DNA from: Streptomyces griseus subsp. griseus
GTDB taxonomy: Bacteria; Actinomycetota; Actinomycetes; Streptomycetales; Streptomycetaceae
Length of the DNA stretch: 64,000 nt
Direction: 5' to 3'
Assembly (NCBI RefSeq): GCF_000720255.1
Contig: NZ_JOJE01000008.1
Coordinates: 1 to 64,000, forward strand
Notes under the pieces: model-generated
Databases searched by the model: none
What the model was told of the DNA's origin: nothing
Seen by the model: only the letters and a program-made list of their open reading frames with translations
In this document: positions 50,177 through 59,165 of the stretch, piece after piece
How the letters are laid out: each line of letters opens with the position of its first letter
Numbering within the stretch: the first letter of the stretch is position 1
Position numbers and translations under genes: made by a program

Positions 50177-50668
50177 TCACGCCCCGTAGGGCCGCGACTC
50201 GGGGTTGATGTCGTCCTGACGGGGCGCCGCGGGCCCGGTCGTGCCGGGCAAGCTGCCGGGCGCGCCGGACGGCATCGGCGGGTACGGCATGCCCAGTCCG
50301 CTGGGCGGGGCGCCCGGCGGGGTACCGCCGAGGGGACGCCCGTGCCCGGCGGCGTGCTGCGGCGCCGACCGGGAGCCGTGCGGGCGGGCCGCGCCGCGCA
50401 GGGCGTAGGCCGCCACGCCGAGTACCACTGCGGTGATCAGCGCGGCCGCCCAGTCCGGCAGGCCGATGGCCAGGGCGAGTCCGACGGCGAGCGCGAGGGC
50501 CGCGCCCGCGTACAGGGCGACTGCTCCGGACGCCGCGTACAGCATGGCCTTGCGGCGCTGCCTGCGGGTCTGCTCGCGCAGTTCCTCGCGGATCGTCTCG
50601 CGCGCCACCTGTGCCAGTTCGTCGACCAGGTGCTTGTCCAGATGCTCCAGGTGATCCATGCGGTCCAT
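50177..50668 (-). CDS. Holin-superfamily-like small membrane protein
   Basis: A 163-residue protein with an N-terminal amphipathic region (VDELAQVARETIREELREQT), two adjacent membrane helices (MLYAASGAVALYAGAALALA; LPDWAAALITAVVLGVAAYA) and a Pro/Gly-rich C-terminal tail. This is the layout of actinomycete proteins annotated phage holin family (Phage_holin_3_6); no lytic function is implied. It precedes the SDR gene by 6 bases in one operon. ATG 50656 is an alternative start. Confidence 0.8.
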   Translation of the reverse strand: MDRMDHLEHLDKHLVDELAQVARETIREELREQTRRQRRKAMLYAASGAVALYAGAALALAVGLALAIGLPDWAAALITAVVLGVAAYALRGAARPHGSRSAPQHAAGHGRPLGGTPPGAPPSGLGMPYPPMPSGAPGSLPGTTGPAAPRQDDINPESRPYGA

Positions 50669-50778
50669 GGCCGCCGGGTACCCGGGGTGACGGTCCCGTA
50701 ACGCCTGTGAAGAGGAACGCTGCGCCCGGAAACGCCGTAAAGGATCTCCTGCCGGGACGGACCAACTAGGCTTTTCCC

Positions 50779-51129
50779 ATGGACATTCTGGGAGCCACGC
50801 TGCGCATCTGCGTCGACGACCTCGAGTCCGCGATCCCCTTCTACGAACGGCTCGTGGGCGGCCAGGCCCTCCGCTTCGAGCGCGGCGGCGTCCAGGTCGC
50901 CGCGCTCGGCTTCTTCCTGCTGATGAGCGGCCCCGAGGCCGAGCTGGAGGTGTTGCGCAAGGTCTCCGCGACGATCGCGGTGTCGGACGTGGACGAGGCG
51001 CACAAGACCCTCACCGAGCTGGGCGCCGACGTCATCGCGGGCCCGGTTCCCACCCCGGCGGGCCGCAATCTGATCGCCCGCCACCCGGACGGCACGATCT
51101 ACGAGTACGTCGACAGACGCCGCCCCTGA
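50779..51129 (+). CDS. VOC-superfamily (glyoxalase-like) protein
   Basis: A 116-residue single VOC fold: LGATLRICVDDLESAIPFYE with a beta-alpha-beta start, SATIAVSDVDEAHKTLTELG and ARHPDGTIYEYVD, with the late Glu in a metal-ligand position. The expected His ligand in the first strand is replaced (LRICVDD), so metal binding and catalysis are doubtful; it may bind a small hydrophobic ligand. It stands alone. Confidence 0.85.
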   Translation: MDILGATLRICVDDLESAIPFYERLVGGQALRFERGGVQVAALGFFLLMSGPEAELEVLRKVSATIAVSDVDEAHKTLTELGADVIAGPVPTPAGRNLIARHPDGTIYEYVDRRRP

Positions 51130-51364
51130 GGGTGTCCGCCGCCCTCGGGAATGCGCCTCGGTGATCGCCGCCCTGACACGGGCGGCCACGTCGGCGTTCG
51201 AGGTCGGAAGGGAGGCCGGGAACGCCACGGCCGAGACGGCTCACCCGGGCCTCCACATGAGCCCGAAAAAAAATCGGACGGTGATGTCGAGAATCCGCGT
51301 CCGGCTCCGTCCCCGGGGTGAACGCGACCACAATGGGTCGCACGAGCACCGAGGAGAACCCACG

Positions 51365-51778
51365 ATGGCCAAGTACCTGCTGCTGAAGCACTACCGCGGC
51401 GCCCCGGCTCCGGTCAACAACGTGCCGATGGACCAGTGGACGCCGGAGGAGATCTCGGCGCACATGCAGTACATGAACGACTTCGCGGGCCGTCTGGAGA
51501 AGACCGGCGAGTTCGTCGACGGCCAGGCGCTCGCCCCCGAGGGGGCGTGGGTCCGCTACGACGGTGAAGGGCGCCCGCCGGTCACCGACGGACCGTTCGC
51601 GGAGACCAAGGACCTCATCGCCGGCTGGATGATCATCGACGTCGACAGCTACGAGCGTGCCGTCGAGCTGGCCGGGGAGCTTTCGGCCGCCCCCGGAGCG
51701 GGCGGCAAGCCGATCCACGAGTGGCTGGAGGTGCGCCCGTTCCTGACCGCGACGCCCACCATCACCGAGTGCCATTGA
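51365..51778 (+). CDS. YCII/DGPF-family protein
   Basis: A 137-residue YCII-related protein containing the signature TDGPFAETKDLIAGW. Ferredoxin-like DGPF proteins are the usual partner of ECF42 sigma factors, and the gene directly downstream is one: the stop and next ATG share a base (TGATG). The sequence MIIDVDSYERAVELAGELS is the family's second half. Their biochemical function is not established. GAGGAGAACCCACG precedes ATG 51365. The 235 bases before it hold no recognised gene. Confidence 0.92.
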   Translation: MAKYLLLKHYRGAPAPVNNVPMDQWTPEEISAHMQYMNDFAGRLEKTGEFVDGQALAPEGAWVRYDGEGRPPVTDGPFAETKDLIAGWMIIDVDSYERAVELAGELSAAPGAGGKPIHEWLEVRPFLTATPTITECH

Positions 51779-52929
51779 TGAACGAGGCCCTGCTGAGGAG
51801 CCTCACACCGAGCGTGCTCACCATCCTCGTCCGCCGCGGAGCCGACTTCGCGGCGGCCGAGGACGCCGTGCAGGACGCCCTGGTCGAGGCGCTCCGCGTC
51901 TGGGCGGCCGACCCGCCGCGCGATGCCAAGGGCTGGCTGGTCACCGTGGCCTGGCGCAAGTTCCTCGACGCGGCCCGCTCGGACGCCGCCCGCCGCCGAC
52001 GCGAGGACCGCCTCGACGAGGAGCCGACACCCGAGCCCGCGCCCGCGGTGGACGACACGCTCCAGCTCTACTTCCTGTGCGCCCACCCGTCGCTGACCCC
52101 GGCATCGGCAGTCGCGCTGACGCTGCGCGCCGTGGGCGGGCTCACCACCCGCCAGATCGCCCAGGCCTACCTGGTGCCCGAGGCGACCATGGCGCAGCGC
52201 ATCAGCCGGGCCAAGCGCACGGTCTCCGGCGTGCGCCTCGACCGGGCCGGCGACGTGGCCACCGTGCTGCGCGTCCTCTACCTCGTCTTCAACGAGGGCT
52301 ACTCCGGCGACGTCGACCTCGCCGCCGAGGCCATCCGGCTCACCCGGCAGCTCGCGGCCGCGATCGACCACCCCGAGGTGGCCGGGCTGCTCGCCCTCAT
52401 GCTGCTCCACCACGCCCGGCGCCCCGCCCGGACCGCGCCCGACGGCAGCCTCGTGCCGCTCGCCGAGCAGGACCGCGGGCGGTGGGACACCGCGTTCATC
52501 GCCGAGGGCGTCGCCGTCCTCCAGGCCGCCCTCGCCCGCGACCGGCTGGGCGAGTTCCAGGCCCAGGCCGCCATCGCCGCCCTCCACGCCGACGCACCCG
52601 CCGCCGAGGAGACCGACTGGGTCCAGATCGTCGAGTGGTACGACGAGCTCACCCGCCTGACCGACAGCCCCGTCGTACGGCTCAACCGCGCGGTCGCCGT
52701 CGGGGAGGCCGACGGTCCGCGCGCCGGCCTGGCGGCGCTCGCGGCGCTGGACGCCTCGCTGCCCCGCCACGCCGCGGTGGCGGCGTACCTCCACGAACGC
52801 GACGACGACCTCGCGACGGCGGCACGCCTGTACGCCGAGGCGGCCCGCAAGGCGCCCAACCTCGCCGAACGCGACCACCTGACACGCCAGGCCGCCCGGC
52901 TCAACGCCCGCCGCCACACTCAGGATTGA
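51778..52929 (+). CDS. ECF42-type sigma factor with C-terminal TPR-like domain
   Basis: A 383-residue protein. Sigma region 2 (GADFAAAEDAVQDALVEALR; WLVTVAWRKFLDAAR) and region 4 (AVGGLTTRQIAQAYLVPEA; MAQRISRAKRTV) occupy about residues 10-170. A DUF6596/TPR-like helical domain of about 200 residues follows (VLRVLYLVFNEGYSG; EWYDELTRLTDSPVVRLNRA). In ECF42 factors this domain controls activity in place of an anti-sigma factor. It probably activates its own DGPF partner gene. It is cotranscribed with the YCII gene. Confidence 0.93.
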   Translation: MNEALLRSLTPSVLTILVRRGADFAAAEDAVQDALVEALRVWAADPPRDAKGWLVTVAWRKFLDAARSDAARRRREDRLDEEPTPEPAPAVDDTLQLYFLCAHPSLTPASAVALTLRAVGGLTTRQIAQAYLVPEATMAQRISRAKRTVSGVRLDRAGDVATVLRVLYLVFNEGYSGDVDLAAEAIRLTRQLAAAIDHPEVAGLLALMLLHHARRPARTAPDGSLVPLAEQDRGRWDTAFIAEGVAVLQAALARDRLGEFQAQAAIAALHADAPAAEETDWVQIVEWYDELTRLTDSPVVRLNRAVAVGEADGPRAGLAALAALDASLPRHAAVAAYLHERDDDLATAARLYAEAARKAPNLAERDHLTRQAARLNARRHTQD

Positions 52930-53040
52930 GCCGACAGGACTTCGTTCCGATCAGTCCGCCCGCACGTCCGGTCAGTCCGTCTCGAGGACGGATTCGATGC
53001 CGTCGCCCTCCTGCCATTCCCCCGGTCGTAGCGCGGCGGC

Positions 53041-53073
53041 CCACCCGCACCACGGCGCCCGGTGCGGGTGGGC
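53041..53073 (+). terminator. 12-bp hairpin downstream of the ECF42 gene
   Basis: A perfect stem (CCCACCCGCACC / GGTGCGGGTGGG) with a 9-base loop, 112 bases after the sigma factor stop. There is no T-run, but it is the only strong stem in the 259-base gap before the next gene. Confidence 0.5.
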
Positions 53074-53188
53074 GCAGGCCCAGGTTGGAGGGGGCGTCGA
53101 GCACGACCGAATTCGGCATGCGGATCACCCTCGTCGACGTAAAGTCGGGCCTTCAACAGGAATGTCGGCATGCGGGGAGGAAAGACGA

Positions 53189-53536
53189 GTGAGCGAGCAA
53201 CACACCTACCGGGTGATCGTCCGGGGGAGCTGGGACGGCCTCACCGAGGAGGCCCGGGCACGGCTGCTCGCCGAGGCCGGTGACCACGGGCTGGCCAGTA
53301 TGCGGTTCACCGAGGAGGGCTCGCTTACGTACGAGCCGGCGCCGCTGAAGCACTTCTCGATGCGGTATGTCGTCGTCTCGGACGCGGCGGACGGCGAGGA
53401 GATGGCCGCCGCGATCGCGGAGGACCGGGCCGAGACCACCCTGAGGGGCCTCGGGTACGGCTACGGGGAGCTCAGGTCGACCGTCACCGACCTCGACACC
53501 ATGAAGATCAACTTCAAGCCCGCATCTCGGCGGTGA
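53189..53536 (+). CDS. DUF6204-like protein, 115 aa
   Basis: A small soluble protein (VIVRGSWDGLTEEARARLLA; STVTDLDTMKINFKPASRR) matching a family of actinomycete proteins of about 115 residues with no known function (DUF6204). The GTG start at 53189 follows GGGGAGGAAAGACGA, a strong site. Its last 23 bases overlap the 3' end of the convergent acetyltransferase gene. Confidence 0.82.
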   Translation: MSEQHTYRVIVRGSWDGLTEEARARLLAEAGDHGLASMRFTEEGSLTYEPAPLKHFSMRYVVVSDAADGEEMAAAIAEDRAETTLRGLGYGYGELRSTVTDLDTMKINFKPASRR

Positions 53537-54077
53537 GGGCCCACCGCTCGTGGTCCCGCCAGGCGCCGTCGATCCACAGCATGTTCGGGGAGTAGCCCTC
53601 CAGCCGGAAGCCGCACGAGCGGGCGAGGGCGATCGAGCCGGCGTTGCCGGGCTGCACGTTGATCTCCAGGCGGTGCAGCCGCATCGGCCCGAACGCGTGG
53701 CCCACCACGAGGTGGAGCCCCTCCCGCATCAGCCCGCGCCCGGCCGCGTGCGCGAAGGCGCCGTAGCCGAGCGCCCCGCTGAGGAAGGCGCCCTGGACGA
53801 TGTTGTTGATGTTGACGAACCCGGCGATGGCCCCGCCGCCGTCACCGTCACCGGCGTCCTTCTCGCACACGAGGAACCCCGCCTTCGTAGGGTCCTCGAT
53901 CAGCCGTCCCGCGTAGGCGGCGTACGCGGAGGCGGTGTCCGGCGGGAAGAGCCACGGCCGGTGCAACTCCCTGCTCTCGTGGACGCGGGCGATGAACTCG
54001 GCGCCGTCCTCGTAGGTGAAGGGGCGTATGCCCACGCGAGGGCCCTCGGCGAGATAACGGGAGGCGATGTGCGGCAT
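53514..54077 (-). CDS. GNAT acetyltransferase (RimJ/RimL type)
   Basis: A 187-residue acyl-CoA N-acyltransferase. Signs are RVGIRPFTYEDGAEFIARVH, AHAAGRGLMREGLHLVVGHA with the R-G-x-G/A coenzyme A loop in AGRGLM, and FGPMRLHRLEINVQPGNAGS followed by LARSCGFRLEG. RimJ/RimL-like enzymes acetylate N-terminal or antibiotic amino groups. The substrate is unknown. It converges on the DUF6204 gene with a 23-base overlap. Confidence 0.88.
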   Translation of the reverse strand: MPHIASRYLAEGPRVGIRPFTYEDGAEFIARVHESRELHRPWLFPPDTASAYAAYAGRLIEDPTKAGFLVCEKDAGDGDGGGAIAGFVNINNIVQGAFLSGALGYGAFAHAAGRGLMREGLHLVVGHAFGPMRLHRLEINVQPGNAGSIALARSCGFRLEGYSPNMLWIDGAWRDHERWALTAEMRA

Positions 54078-54127
54078 CCGGCCACCCTACGACGAGCCGG
54101 CGCCGCCCCTCGGGCTCCTACGGCCGC

Positions 54128-55066
54128 TCAGCGCAGCGCCGGTTCGTCGAGCGTCACCGTGCCCGCCTCCGCGTCCAGCTCGGCCGCGACACCGAACGGG
54201 ATCGTCAGCGCCCCATCGCAGTGCCCGAACCCGAAATCCTCCACGACGGGCACCCCGAGTCCGCCGAGCCGCTCGGCCAGCAGGGCGCGCACCCGCTCGT
54301 AGGGGCCGCACTGCTCCCACGAGCCGAGCAGCACCCCGCGCACCCCCTCCAGCCAGCCCGCGCGCAGGAGCTGGGTGAGGTAGCGGTCCAGGCGGTACGT
54401 CTCCTCCCCCACGTCCTCCAGGCAGAGCAGCCCGCCGGCCGCCGAGGTACGGGCGTGCGGGGTGCCCCGCTCGGCGGCGAGCAGGCACAGACAGCCGCCG
54501 AGGAGGACGCCTCGGGCCCGGCCTGGCACCAGGGCACGCCCGGCCGAGGAGATCACCCGTACCGTCTCGGGAGCGAGGAGCGTGGCCCGCAGCTGCTCCT
54601 GGGCCCGCGCGTTCTTCAGGAAGTCGATGCCCGCCGCCATCGGCCCGTGCAGCGTGACCAGGCCGAGTCGTACGGCGAACGCCTCGTGCAGCGCGGTGAC
54701 GTCGCTGAAGCCGACCAGCACCTTCGGTCCGGCCGCCCGCATCGCGTCCCAGTCGAGCAGGTCGACGATCCGCTGCGCGCCGTATCCGCCCCGTGCGCAC
54801 AGCACCGCGTCGACGGACGGGTCGCACCAGGCGTCCTGGAGGTCGGCGGCCCGGTCGGCGTCCGTGCCGGCCAGATACGGGAAATCCGCGTGCCGGTCGA
54901 GGACATGCGGGGCCACCACCGGGTCCAGGCCCCAGCCGCGCAGCAGGTCGAGACCAGCCTGCAGCCGCTCCTCGGGCACGGGCCCGCTGGGCGCGACGAC
55001 GGCGACCCGGGCGCCGGGTGCGAGCCGGGAGGGGCGGACGAGTTCCGTCACCCGTGGATGGTTCAT
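54128..55066 (-). CDS. LD-carboxypeptidase-like serine peptidase (S66, LdcA/MccF family)
   Basis: A 312-residue S66 peptidase. VAVVAPSGPVPEERLQAGLD opens the family fold; LCARGGYGAQRIVDLLDW and VGFSDVTALHEAF carry the catalytic Ser region; CLEDVGEETYRLDRYL and GFGHCDGALTIPFG supply the Glu and His. Members cleave the L,D bond of murein tetrapeptides (LdcA) or peptide-nucleotide antibiotics (MccF). It is the last gene of a four-peptidase operon. ATG 55066 overlaps the upstream stop (ATGA). Confidence 0.9.
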   Translation of the reverse strand: MNHPRVTELVRPSRLAPGARVAVVAPSGPVPEERLQAGLDLLRGWGLDPVVAPHVLDRHADFPYLAGTDADRAADLQDAWCDPSVDAVLCARGGYGAQRIVDLLDWDAMRAAGPKVLVGFSDVTALHEAFAVRLGLVTLHGPMAAGIDFLKNARAQEQLRATLLAPETVRVISSAGRALVPGRARGVLLGGCLCLLAAERGTPHARTSAAGGLLCLEDVGEETYRLDRYLTQLLRAGWLEGVRGVLLGSWEQCGPYERVRALLAERLGGLGVPVVEDFGFGHCDGALTIPFGVAAELDAEAGTVTLDEPALR

Positions 55067-57018
55067 GTGGTCAGCTCCAAGGTCGGGACGCCGGGCGGCC
55101 GGAGCGCGAACACCTGGGCGTACAGCGAGAGTTCGGCCTCCAGTGCGCGCACCATGGTCTCGGCGCGCCGGAAACCGTGCCCCTCCCCGGGGAAGGCGAG
55201 GTAGGCGTGCGGCACGTTGCGGCCGGCCATGCACTCCAGGAACCGTTCGCACTGCTCGGGCGGGCAGATGACGTCGTCCAGGCCCTGGAGCAGCAGGAAG
55301 GGCACGGTGACGCGGTCGGCGTGCTCGACGGGCGAGCGCTCCGCGTACCGTCCGGGCACCTCGTCGGGCGGCCCGATCAGGGTGTCCAGGTACCGCGACT
55401 CGAAGTCGTGGGTGCCGCCCGCGGCCCAGCCGGCCAGGTCCAGGACCGGGTAGCTGATCGTGCCGCAGGCGTAGACGTCGGTGGTGACGAGGGAGGCGGC
55501 CGCGGTCCAGCCGCCGGCGCTGCCGCCCCGGATCGCGAGCCGGGCCCGGTCGGCGGCGCCCTCGTCGGCGAGGGCGAGCGCGACGGCCGCGCAGTCCTCG
55601 ACGTCGACGACGCCCCACCGCTCCCGCAGCCGGTCTCGGTAGGCGCGGCCGTGCCCGGTGGAGCCGCCGTAGTCGACCTCCACGACGCCGATCCCGCGCG
55701 AGGTGAAGTAGGCGATCTCCAGGTCCAGGACGAGCGGGGCGCGGCTGGTGGGACCGCCGTGGGCCCACACGACGTACGGCGGCAGCTCACCGCTCGGAGC
55801 CGTGCAGTCGGGGTGGTGGGGCGGGTGGACGTGGGCGTGGATCTCGCGTCCGGCGGGTCCGGTGAAGGTGCGGCTTTGCGGTTCGGGGTAGTACGCCGGG
55901 TCGACGGCGTCCTGGTGGGCGGCGCCGATGACGCGGGCGTGGCCGGTGCGGGCGTCCAGCTCCACCACCTCGTACCCGCTGCGCGGACCCGCGCCGACGG
56001 CGACCACCCGCTCCCCGTGGGCCGCGAGGGTGGGCGCGTACTCGGTCCAGGGGCCCGCCGCGTCGACGACCTCACCGGTCTCCGGGTCGAGGACGCCGAG
56101 CGCGGTGGCGCCGCGTCCGTGCACGACGGCGACGAGGCCGCCCTCCAGGGGCGCGAACCAGCGGAAACCGAGCTTCCACAACGGGCCGCCGAACTCCTCC
56201 TCGCGGGGGCACACCGGCTCGTGGTCGCGGTAGAGGTTCCACCAGCCCGTCCGGTCACTCACGTACAGCAGACGGCCGTCCGTGGACCAGTCGACCTGCG
56301 CGACGGACTCCTCCGGGCCGCCGGCCACCGTACGTGGCGCACGCAGCAGGCCGTCCTCTCCCACCTCGGCCACGATCAACTCCGTGCCGTCCCACGGCAT
56401 CCGCGGATGGTCCCAGGCCAGCCACGCGGCACGCCGCCCGTCGGGCGAGAGGCGCACGCCGGTGACGAACCGGTGCCGGCCGTCGGTGAGTTCGCGTACG
56501 GCGTCACGGTCCCGCGCTGCCGAGCCGTCCAGCGGTACCGCCGCGATCACCCGGCGTACGTCGGTGGGGCCTTCGCCGGTGAACTCCTCAAGGGCGCACC
56601 AGACTTCGCCCCGTTCGGGCAGGAGCAGCGGCTCGGCCCAGCGCAGTCCGCCGCCCACCGGGGAGACGGGGGTGAGGGGTTGCGGCTCGCCGCCGGGCTC
56701 GTACCGGTAGAGCCGCTGGTCGGCGAAGTTCACGAACACCACCAGCGGTTCGCCTTCGGCCCGTCGGATCCCGGCCCAGGGGTGCCCGCCGTACTCCAGG
56801 ACGCGGCTGCGCACGTTCCACGGGGCGGGCAGCACCGACTCCTCGCCGCCGTCCGCACGTCGCCGTACGAGCGTGCGGCGACCGCCCTCCGTCGGCCGCG
56901 GTTCGATCCACCAGGTCTCGTCGCCGACGAAACCGACCGCGTCGGGCTGCCCGCCGTGCGCCGCGGCGAGGGCCGCGTCGATCGGCGAGGGCCACGATCC
57001 GTGTGCCAGGGCCCGCAT
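55063..57018 (-). CDS. S9-family prolyl oligopeptidase
   Basis: A 651-residue two-domain peptidase. The N-terminal two thirds form a WD-like beta-propeller (GVRLSPDGRRAAWLAWDHPR; VDWSTDGRLLYVSDRTGWWN). The C-terminal alpha/beta hydrolase has nucleophile Ser in IRGGSAGGWTAAAS, Asp in LQGLDDVICPPEQ and His in FPGEGHGFRRAET. It cleaves short peptides, often after proline or Ala/Lys, in the cytoplasm; no signal peptide is present. It sits between the M20 and S66 genes in the same operon. Confidence 0.92.
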   Translation of the reverse strand: MRALAHGSWPSPIDAALAAAHGGQPDAVGFVGDETWWIEPRPTEGGRRTLVRRRADGGEESVLPAPWNVRSRVLEYGGHPWAGIRRAEGEPLVVFVNFADQRLYRYEPGGEPQPLTPVSPVGGGLRWAEPLLLPERGEVWCALEEFTGEGPTDVRRVIAAVPLDGSAARDRDAVRELTDGRHRFVTGVRLSPDGRRAAWLAWDHPRMPWDGTELIVAEVGEDGLLRAPRTVAGGPEESVAQVDWSTDGRLLYVSDRTGWWNLYRDHEPVCPREEEFGGPLWKLGFRWFAPLEGGLVAVVHGRGATALGVLDPETGEVVDAAGPWTEYAPTLAAHGERVVAVGAGPRSGYEVVELDARTGHARVIGAAHQDAVDPAYYPEPQSRTFTGPAGREIHAHVHPPHHPDCTAPSGELPPYVVWAHGGPTSRAPLVLDLEIAYFTSRGIGVVEVDYGGSTGHGRAYRDRLRERWGVVDVEDCAAVALALADEGAADRARLAIRGGSAGGWTAAASLVTTDVYACGTISYPVLDLAGWAAGGTHDFESRYLDTLIGPPDEVPGRYAERSPVEHADRVTVPFLLLQGLDDVICPPEQCERFLECMAGRNVPHAYLAFPGEGHGFRRAETMVRALEAELSLYAQVFALRPPGVPTLELTT

Positions 57019-57034
57019 GTCTGCCCCGCTCCCC

Positions 57035-58339
57035 TCAGGCCGTCCGCAGGAAACGGTCGAGGACGTCGACGCCGAAGTGCAGCGCCTCGACGGGGACGCA
57101 CTCGTCGACGCCGTGGAAGAGGGCCTGGTAGTCGTACCCCTCCGGGAGCTTCAGTGGGGCGAACCCGTAGCCCCTGATGCCGAGTCGGGAGAACTGCTTG
57201 GCGTCGGTGCCGCCGGACATGCAGTACGGGACGACGTGCCCCTCGGGGGCGAACTCCTGGACAGCGGCCCGCATTTCGGCGTAGATGGGTGCGTCCACCG
57301 GCGCCTGGAGGGCGACCGAGTGATGGCGGAACTCCCAGTCGACGTCGGGCCCTGTGAGTTCGTCGAGGGTCGCCCTGAACTCGTCCTCGGCGCCCCAGAG
57401 ATACCGTCCGTCGACGTACGCGACAGCCTCCCCCGGGATCACATTGAGCTTGTAGCCGGCTTCCAGCATGGTCGGGTTGGCGCTGTTGCGGACGGTCGCC
57501 TCGACCAGGGACGCCGCCGGGCCGAGCTTGCGCAGCAGGGCGTCGACGTCGTCGAGTGCGGTCTCGATGCCGTAGAGCGCGGCGAGCTCGGAGAGTGCGG
57601 CGCGGACGGTGGGGGTGAGCCGCAGCGGCCACTCGTGCTCGCCGATCCGGGTGACGGCGGCGGCGAGGCGTGTGACGGCGTTCTCCCGGTTGACCTTCGA
57701 GCCGTGTCCGGCGCGTCCGCGCGCGGTGAGCTTCAGCCAGCCGGTGCCGCGCTCCCCCGCCGCGATCGGGTAGATCTCGCGCCCGGCACCGTCGTGGAAG
57801 GTGAACGCGCCGGACTCGCCGATCGCCTCCGTGCAGCCCTCGAAGAGTCCCGCGTGCCGCTCGGCGAGGAATCCGGCGCCGTCCTCGGCGCTGGCCTCCT
57901 CATCGGCGGTGAAGGCGAGGACGAGGTCGCGCCGGGGCCGCACGCCCTGCCGCGCCCAGGCGCGCACCACGGCCAGGATCATCGCGTCCATGTTCTTCAT
58001 GTCGACCGCGCCCCGGCCCCACACGACCCCGTCGCGGACCTCCCCGGAGAACGGGTGCACGCTCCAGTCCCGCGCCTCGGCGGGCACGACGTCGAGGTGA
58101 CCGTGGACGAGCAGCGCGTCGGCCGAGGGATCGGTGCCCTCGATCCGGGCGACGACGTTGGTCCGCCCCGGGGCGCGTTCGAGGAGCGTCGGCTCGAGAC
58201 CGGCCGCGGCCAGCCGCTCGGCCGCGTACTCGGCGGCGGGCCGCTCCCGGCAGTCCCCGCCGCCCCGGTTGGTGGTGTCGAGGCGGATGAGCTCCGAGGT
58301 GAACCGGACGACCTCGTCCCTCGCCTGTGCGTCAGCCAT
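57035..58339 (-). CDS. M20-family zinc peptidase (dipeptidase/deacetylase)
   Basis: A 434-residue M20/M28-type exopeptidase. Metal and catalytic residues are visible in LLVHGHLDVVPAEARDW (His and Asp), GRGAVDMKNMDAMILAV (bridging Asp) and AFTADEEASAEDGAGFL (Glu pair), with the dimerisation domain around RGRAGHGSK and the last His in LFHGVDECVPVEAL. Such enzymes remove terminal residues or acyl groups from peptides. Its start overlaps the stop of the M55 gene by eight bases, so they are coupled. Confidence 0.92.
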   Translation of the reverse strand: MADAQARDEVVRFTSELIRLDTTNRGGGDCRERPAAEYAAERLAAAGLEPTLLERAPGRTNVVARIEGTDPSADALLVHGHLDVVPAEARDWSVHPFSGEVRDGVVWGRGAVDMKNMDAMILAVVRAWARQGVRPRRDLVLAFTADEEASAEDGAGFLAERHAGLFEGCTEAIGESGAFTFHDGAGREIYPIAAGERGTGWLKLTARGRAGHGSKVNRENAVTRLAAAVTRIGEHEWPLRLTPTVRAALSELAALYGIETALDDVDALLRKLGPAASLVEATVRNSANPTMLEAGYKLNVIPGEAVAYVDGRYLWGAEDEFRATLDELTGPDVDWEFRHHSVALQAPVDAPIYAEMRAAVQEFAPEGHVVPYCMSGGTDAKQFSRLGIRGYGFAPLKLPEGYDYQALFHGVDECVPVEALHFGVDVLDRFLRTA

Positions 58340-59165
58340 ACTGCTCCTCCACCGCCGCCGCCACGATCGTGGTGACCGCCTTGAACGTGCGGATCGCCTC
58401 GTACATGGTGCCGCTGGTGTACGCCACCTTCCGTTCCCCGACCCGGCCCACGCCCGGCACGACGGTGGCGGCCAGGGCCAGATGCTCAGCGTCGAATTCC
58501 ACGGCGACCGTGAACGGTCCGGCCCGCACCGGTTCCCGCGGCACCGCCAGCCGCGCCGCCTCCTTCGCCGCCGCCCTGATGTCGGCGGCGGTCCGGGCCG
58601 GCGTACGGCACACTGCCGCGTACCGCGACACATGGTCCTTCACCGCGACCTTCAGCGCCTCCGGGGCGTACCCGAGCGCGTCCTCGCAGGCCACGTCGTC
58701 CCCGGTGACCAGCACGACCGGCACCCCGTACTCGGCGACGACCCGCGCGTTCAGCAGCCCCTCGCTCGCCCGAACGTCGTCCAGCCACACCCCGGTGATG
58801 GAGTTGGCGAGGTAGGTGTGCGCGAGAACGCCCTCCATACCGGCGCCCGCGTGATAGCCGACGAACGCGACTCCGTCCACGTCCCCGTACTGCACGCCCT
58901 CCACCATGGACAGCGACTTGTGCCGCCCGGTGAGCAGCTGCGCCCGCTCGTCCAGCCGCTCCAGCAGCAGGTTGCGCATCGTCCAGTGCGCCTCGTTGAC
59001 GAGCACCTCGTCCGCCCCGCCGTCGAGGAATCCGAGCACCGCCGCGTTCACGTCCGACGTGAACATCCCCCGGCACCGCTCCCACTGCGGCGTCCCCGGC
59101 AGGACGTCGGCCGGCCAGGTGACACCGGTGGCGCCCTCCATGTCGGCGCTGATGAGGATCTTCAT
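58332..59165 (-). CDS. M55-family D-aminopeptidase (DppA-like)
   Basis: A 277-residue D-aminopeptidase. ILISADMEGATGVTWPADVL holds the first metal ligands (D8, E10); NEAHWTMRNLL and VGYHAGAGMEGVLAHTY supply His ligands. B. subtilis DppA, the model member, releases N-terminal D-amino acids such as D-Ala, and is encoded with a dipeptide transporter. Here it is the first gene of a peptidase operon with no transporter. The product may start breakdown of D-Ala-containing wall peptides. Upstream lies an 876-base gene-poor region. Confidence 0.93.
   Translation of the reverse strand: MKILISADMEGATGVTWPADVLPGTPQWERCRGMFTSDVNAAVLGFLDGGADEVLVNEAHWTMRNLLLERLDERAQLLTGRHKSLSMVEGVQYGDVDGVAFVGYHAGAGMEGVLAHTYLANSITGVWLDDVRASEGLLNARVVAEYGVPVVLVTGDDVACEDALGYAPEALKVAVKDHVSRYAAVCRTPARTAADIRAAAKEAARLAVPREPVRAGPFTVAVEFDAEHLALAATVVPGVGRVGERKVAYTSGTMYEAIRTFKAVTTIVAAAVEEQYG

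Noticed and set aside
50177..50668. Prophage remnant suggested by the holin-like protein
   Set aside because: There are no other phage genes, and holin-family labels are common on ordinary actinomycete membrane proteins.
50669..50778. SigB-type promoters around the GGGTACCC palindrome between the holin-like and VOC genes
   Set aside because: No GNNT at 14-16 bases in either direction, and the reverse core is too near its start codon.
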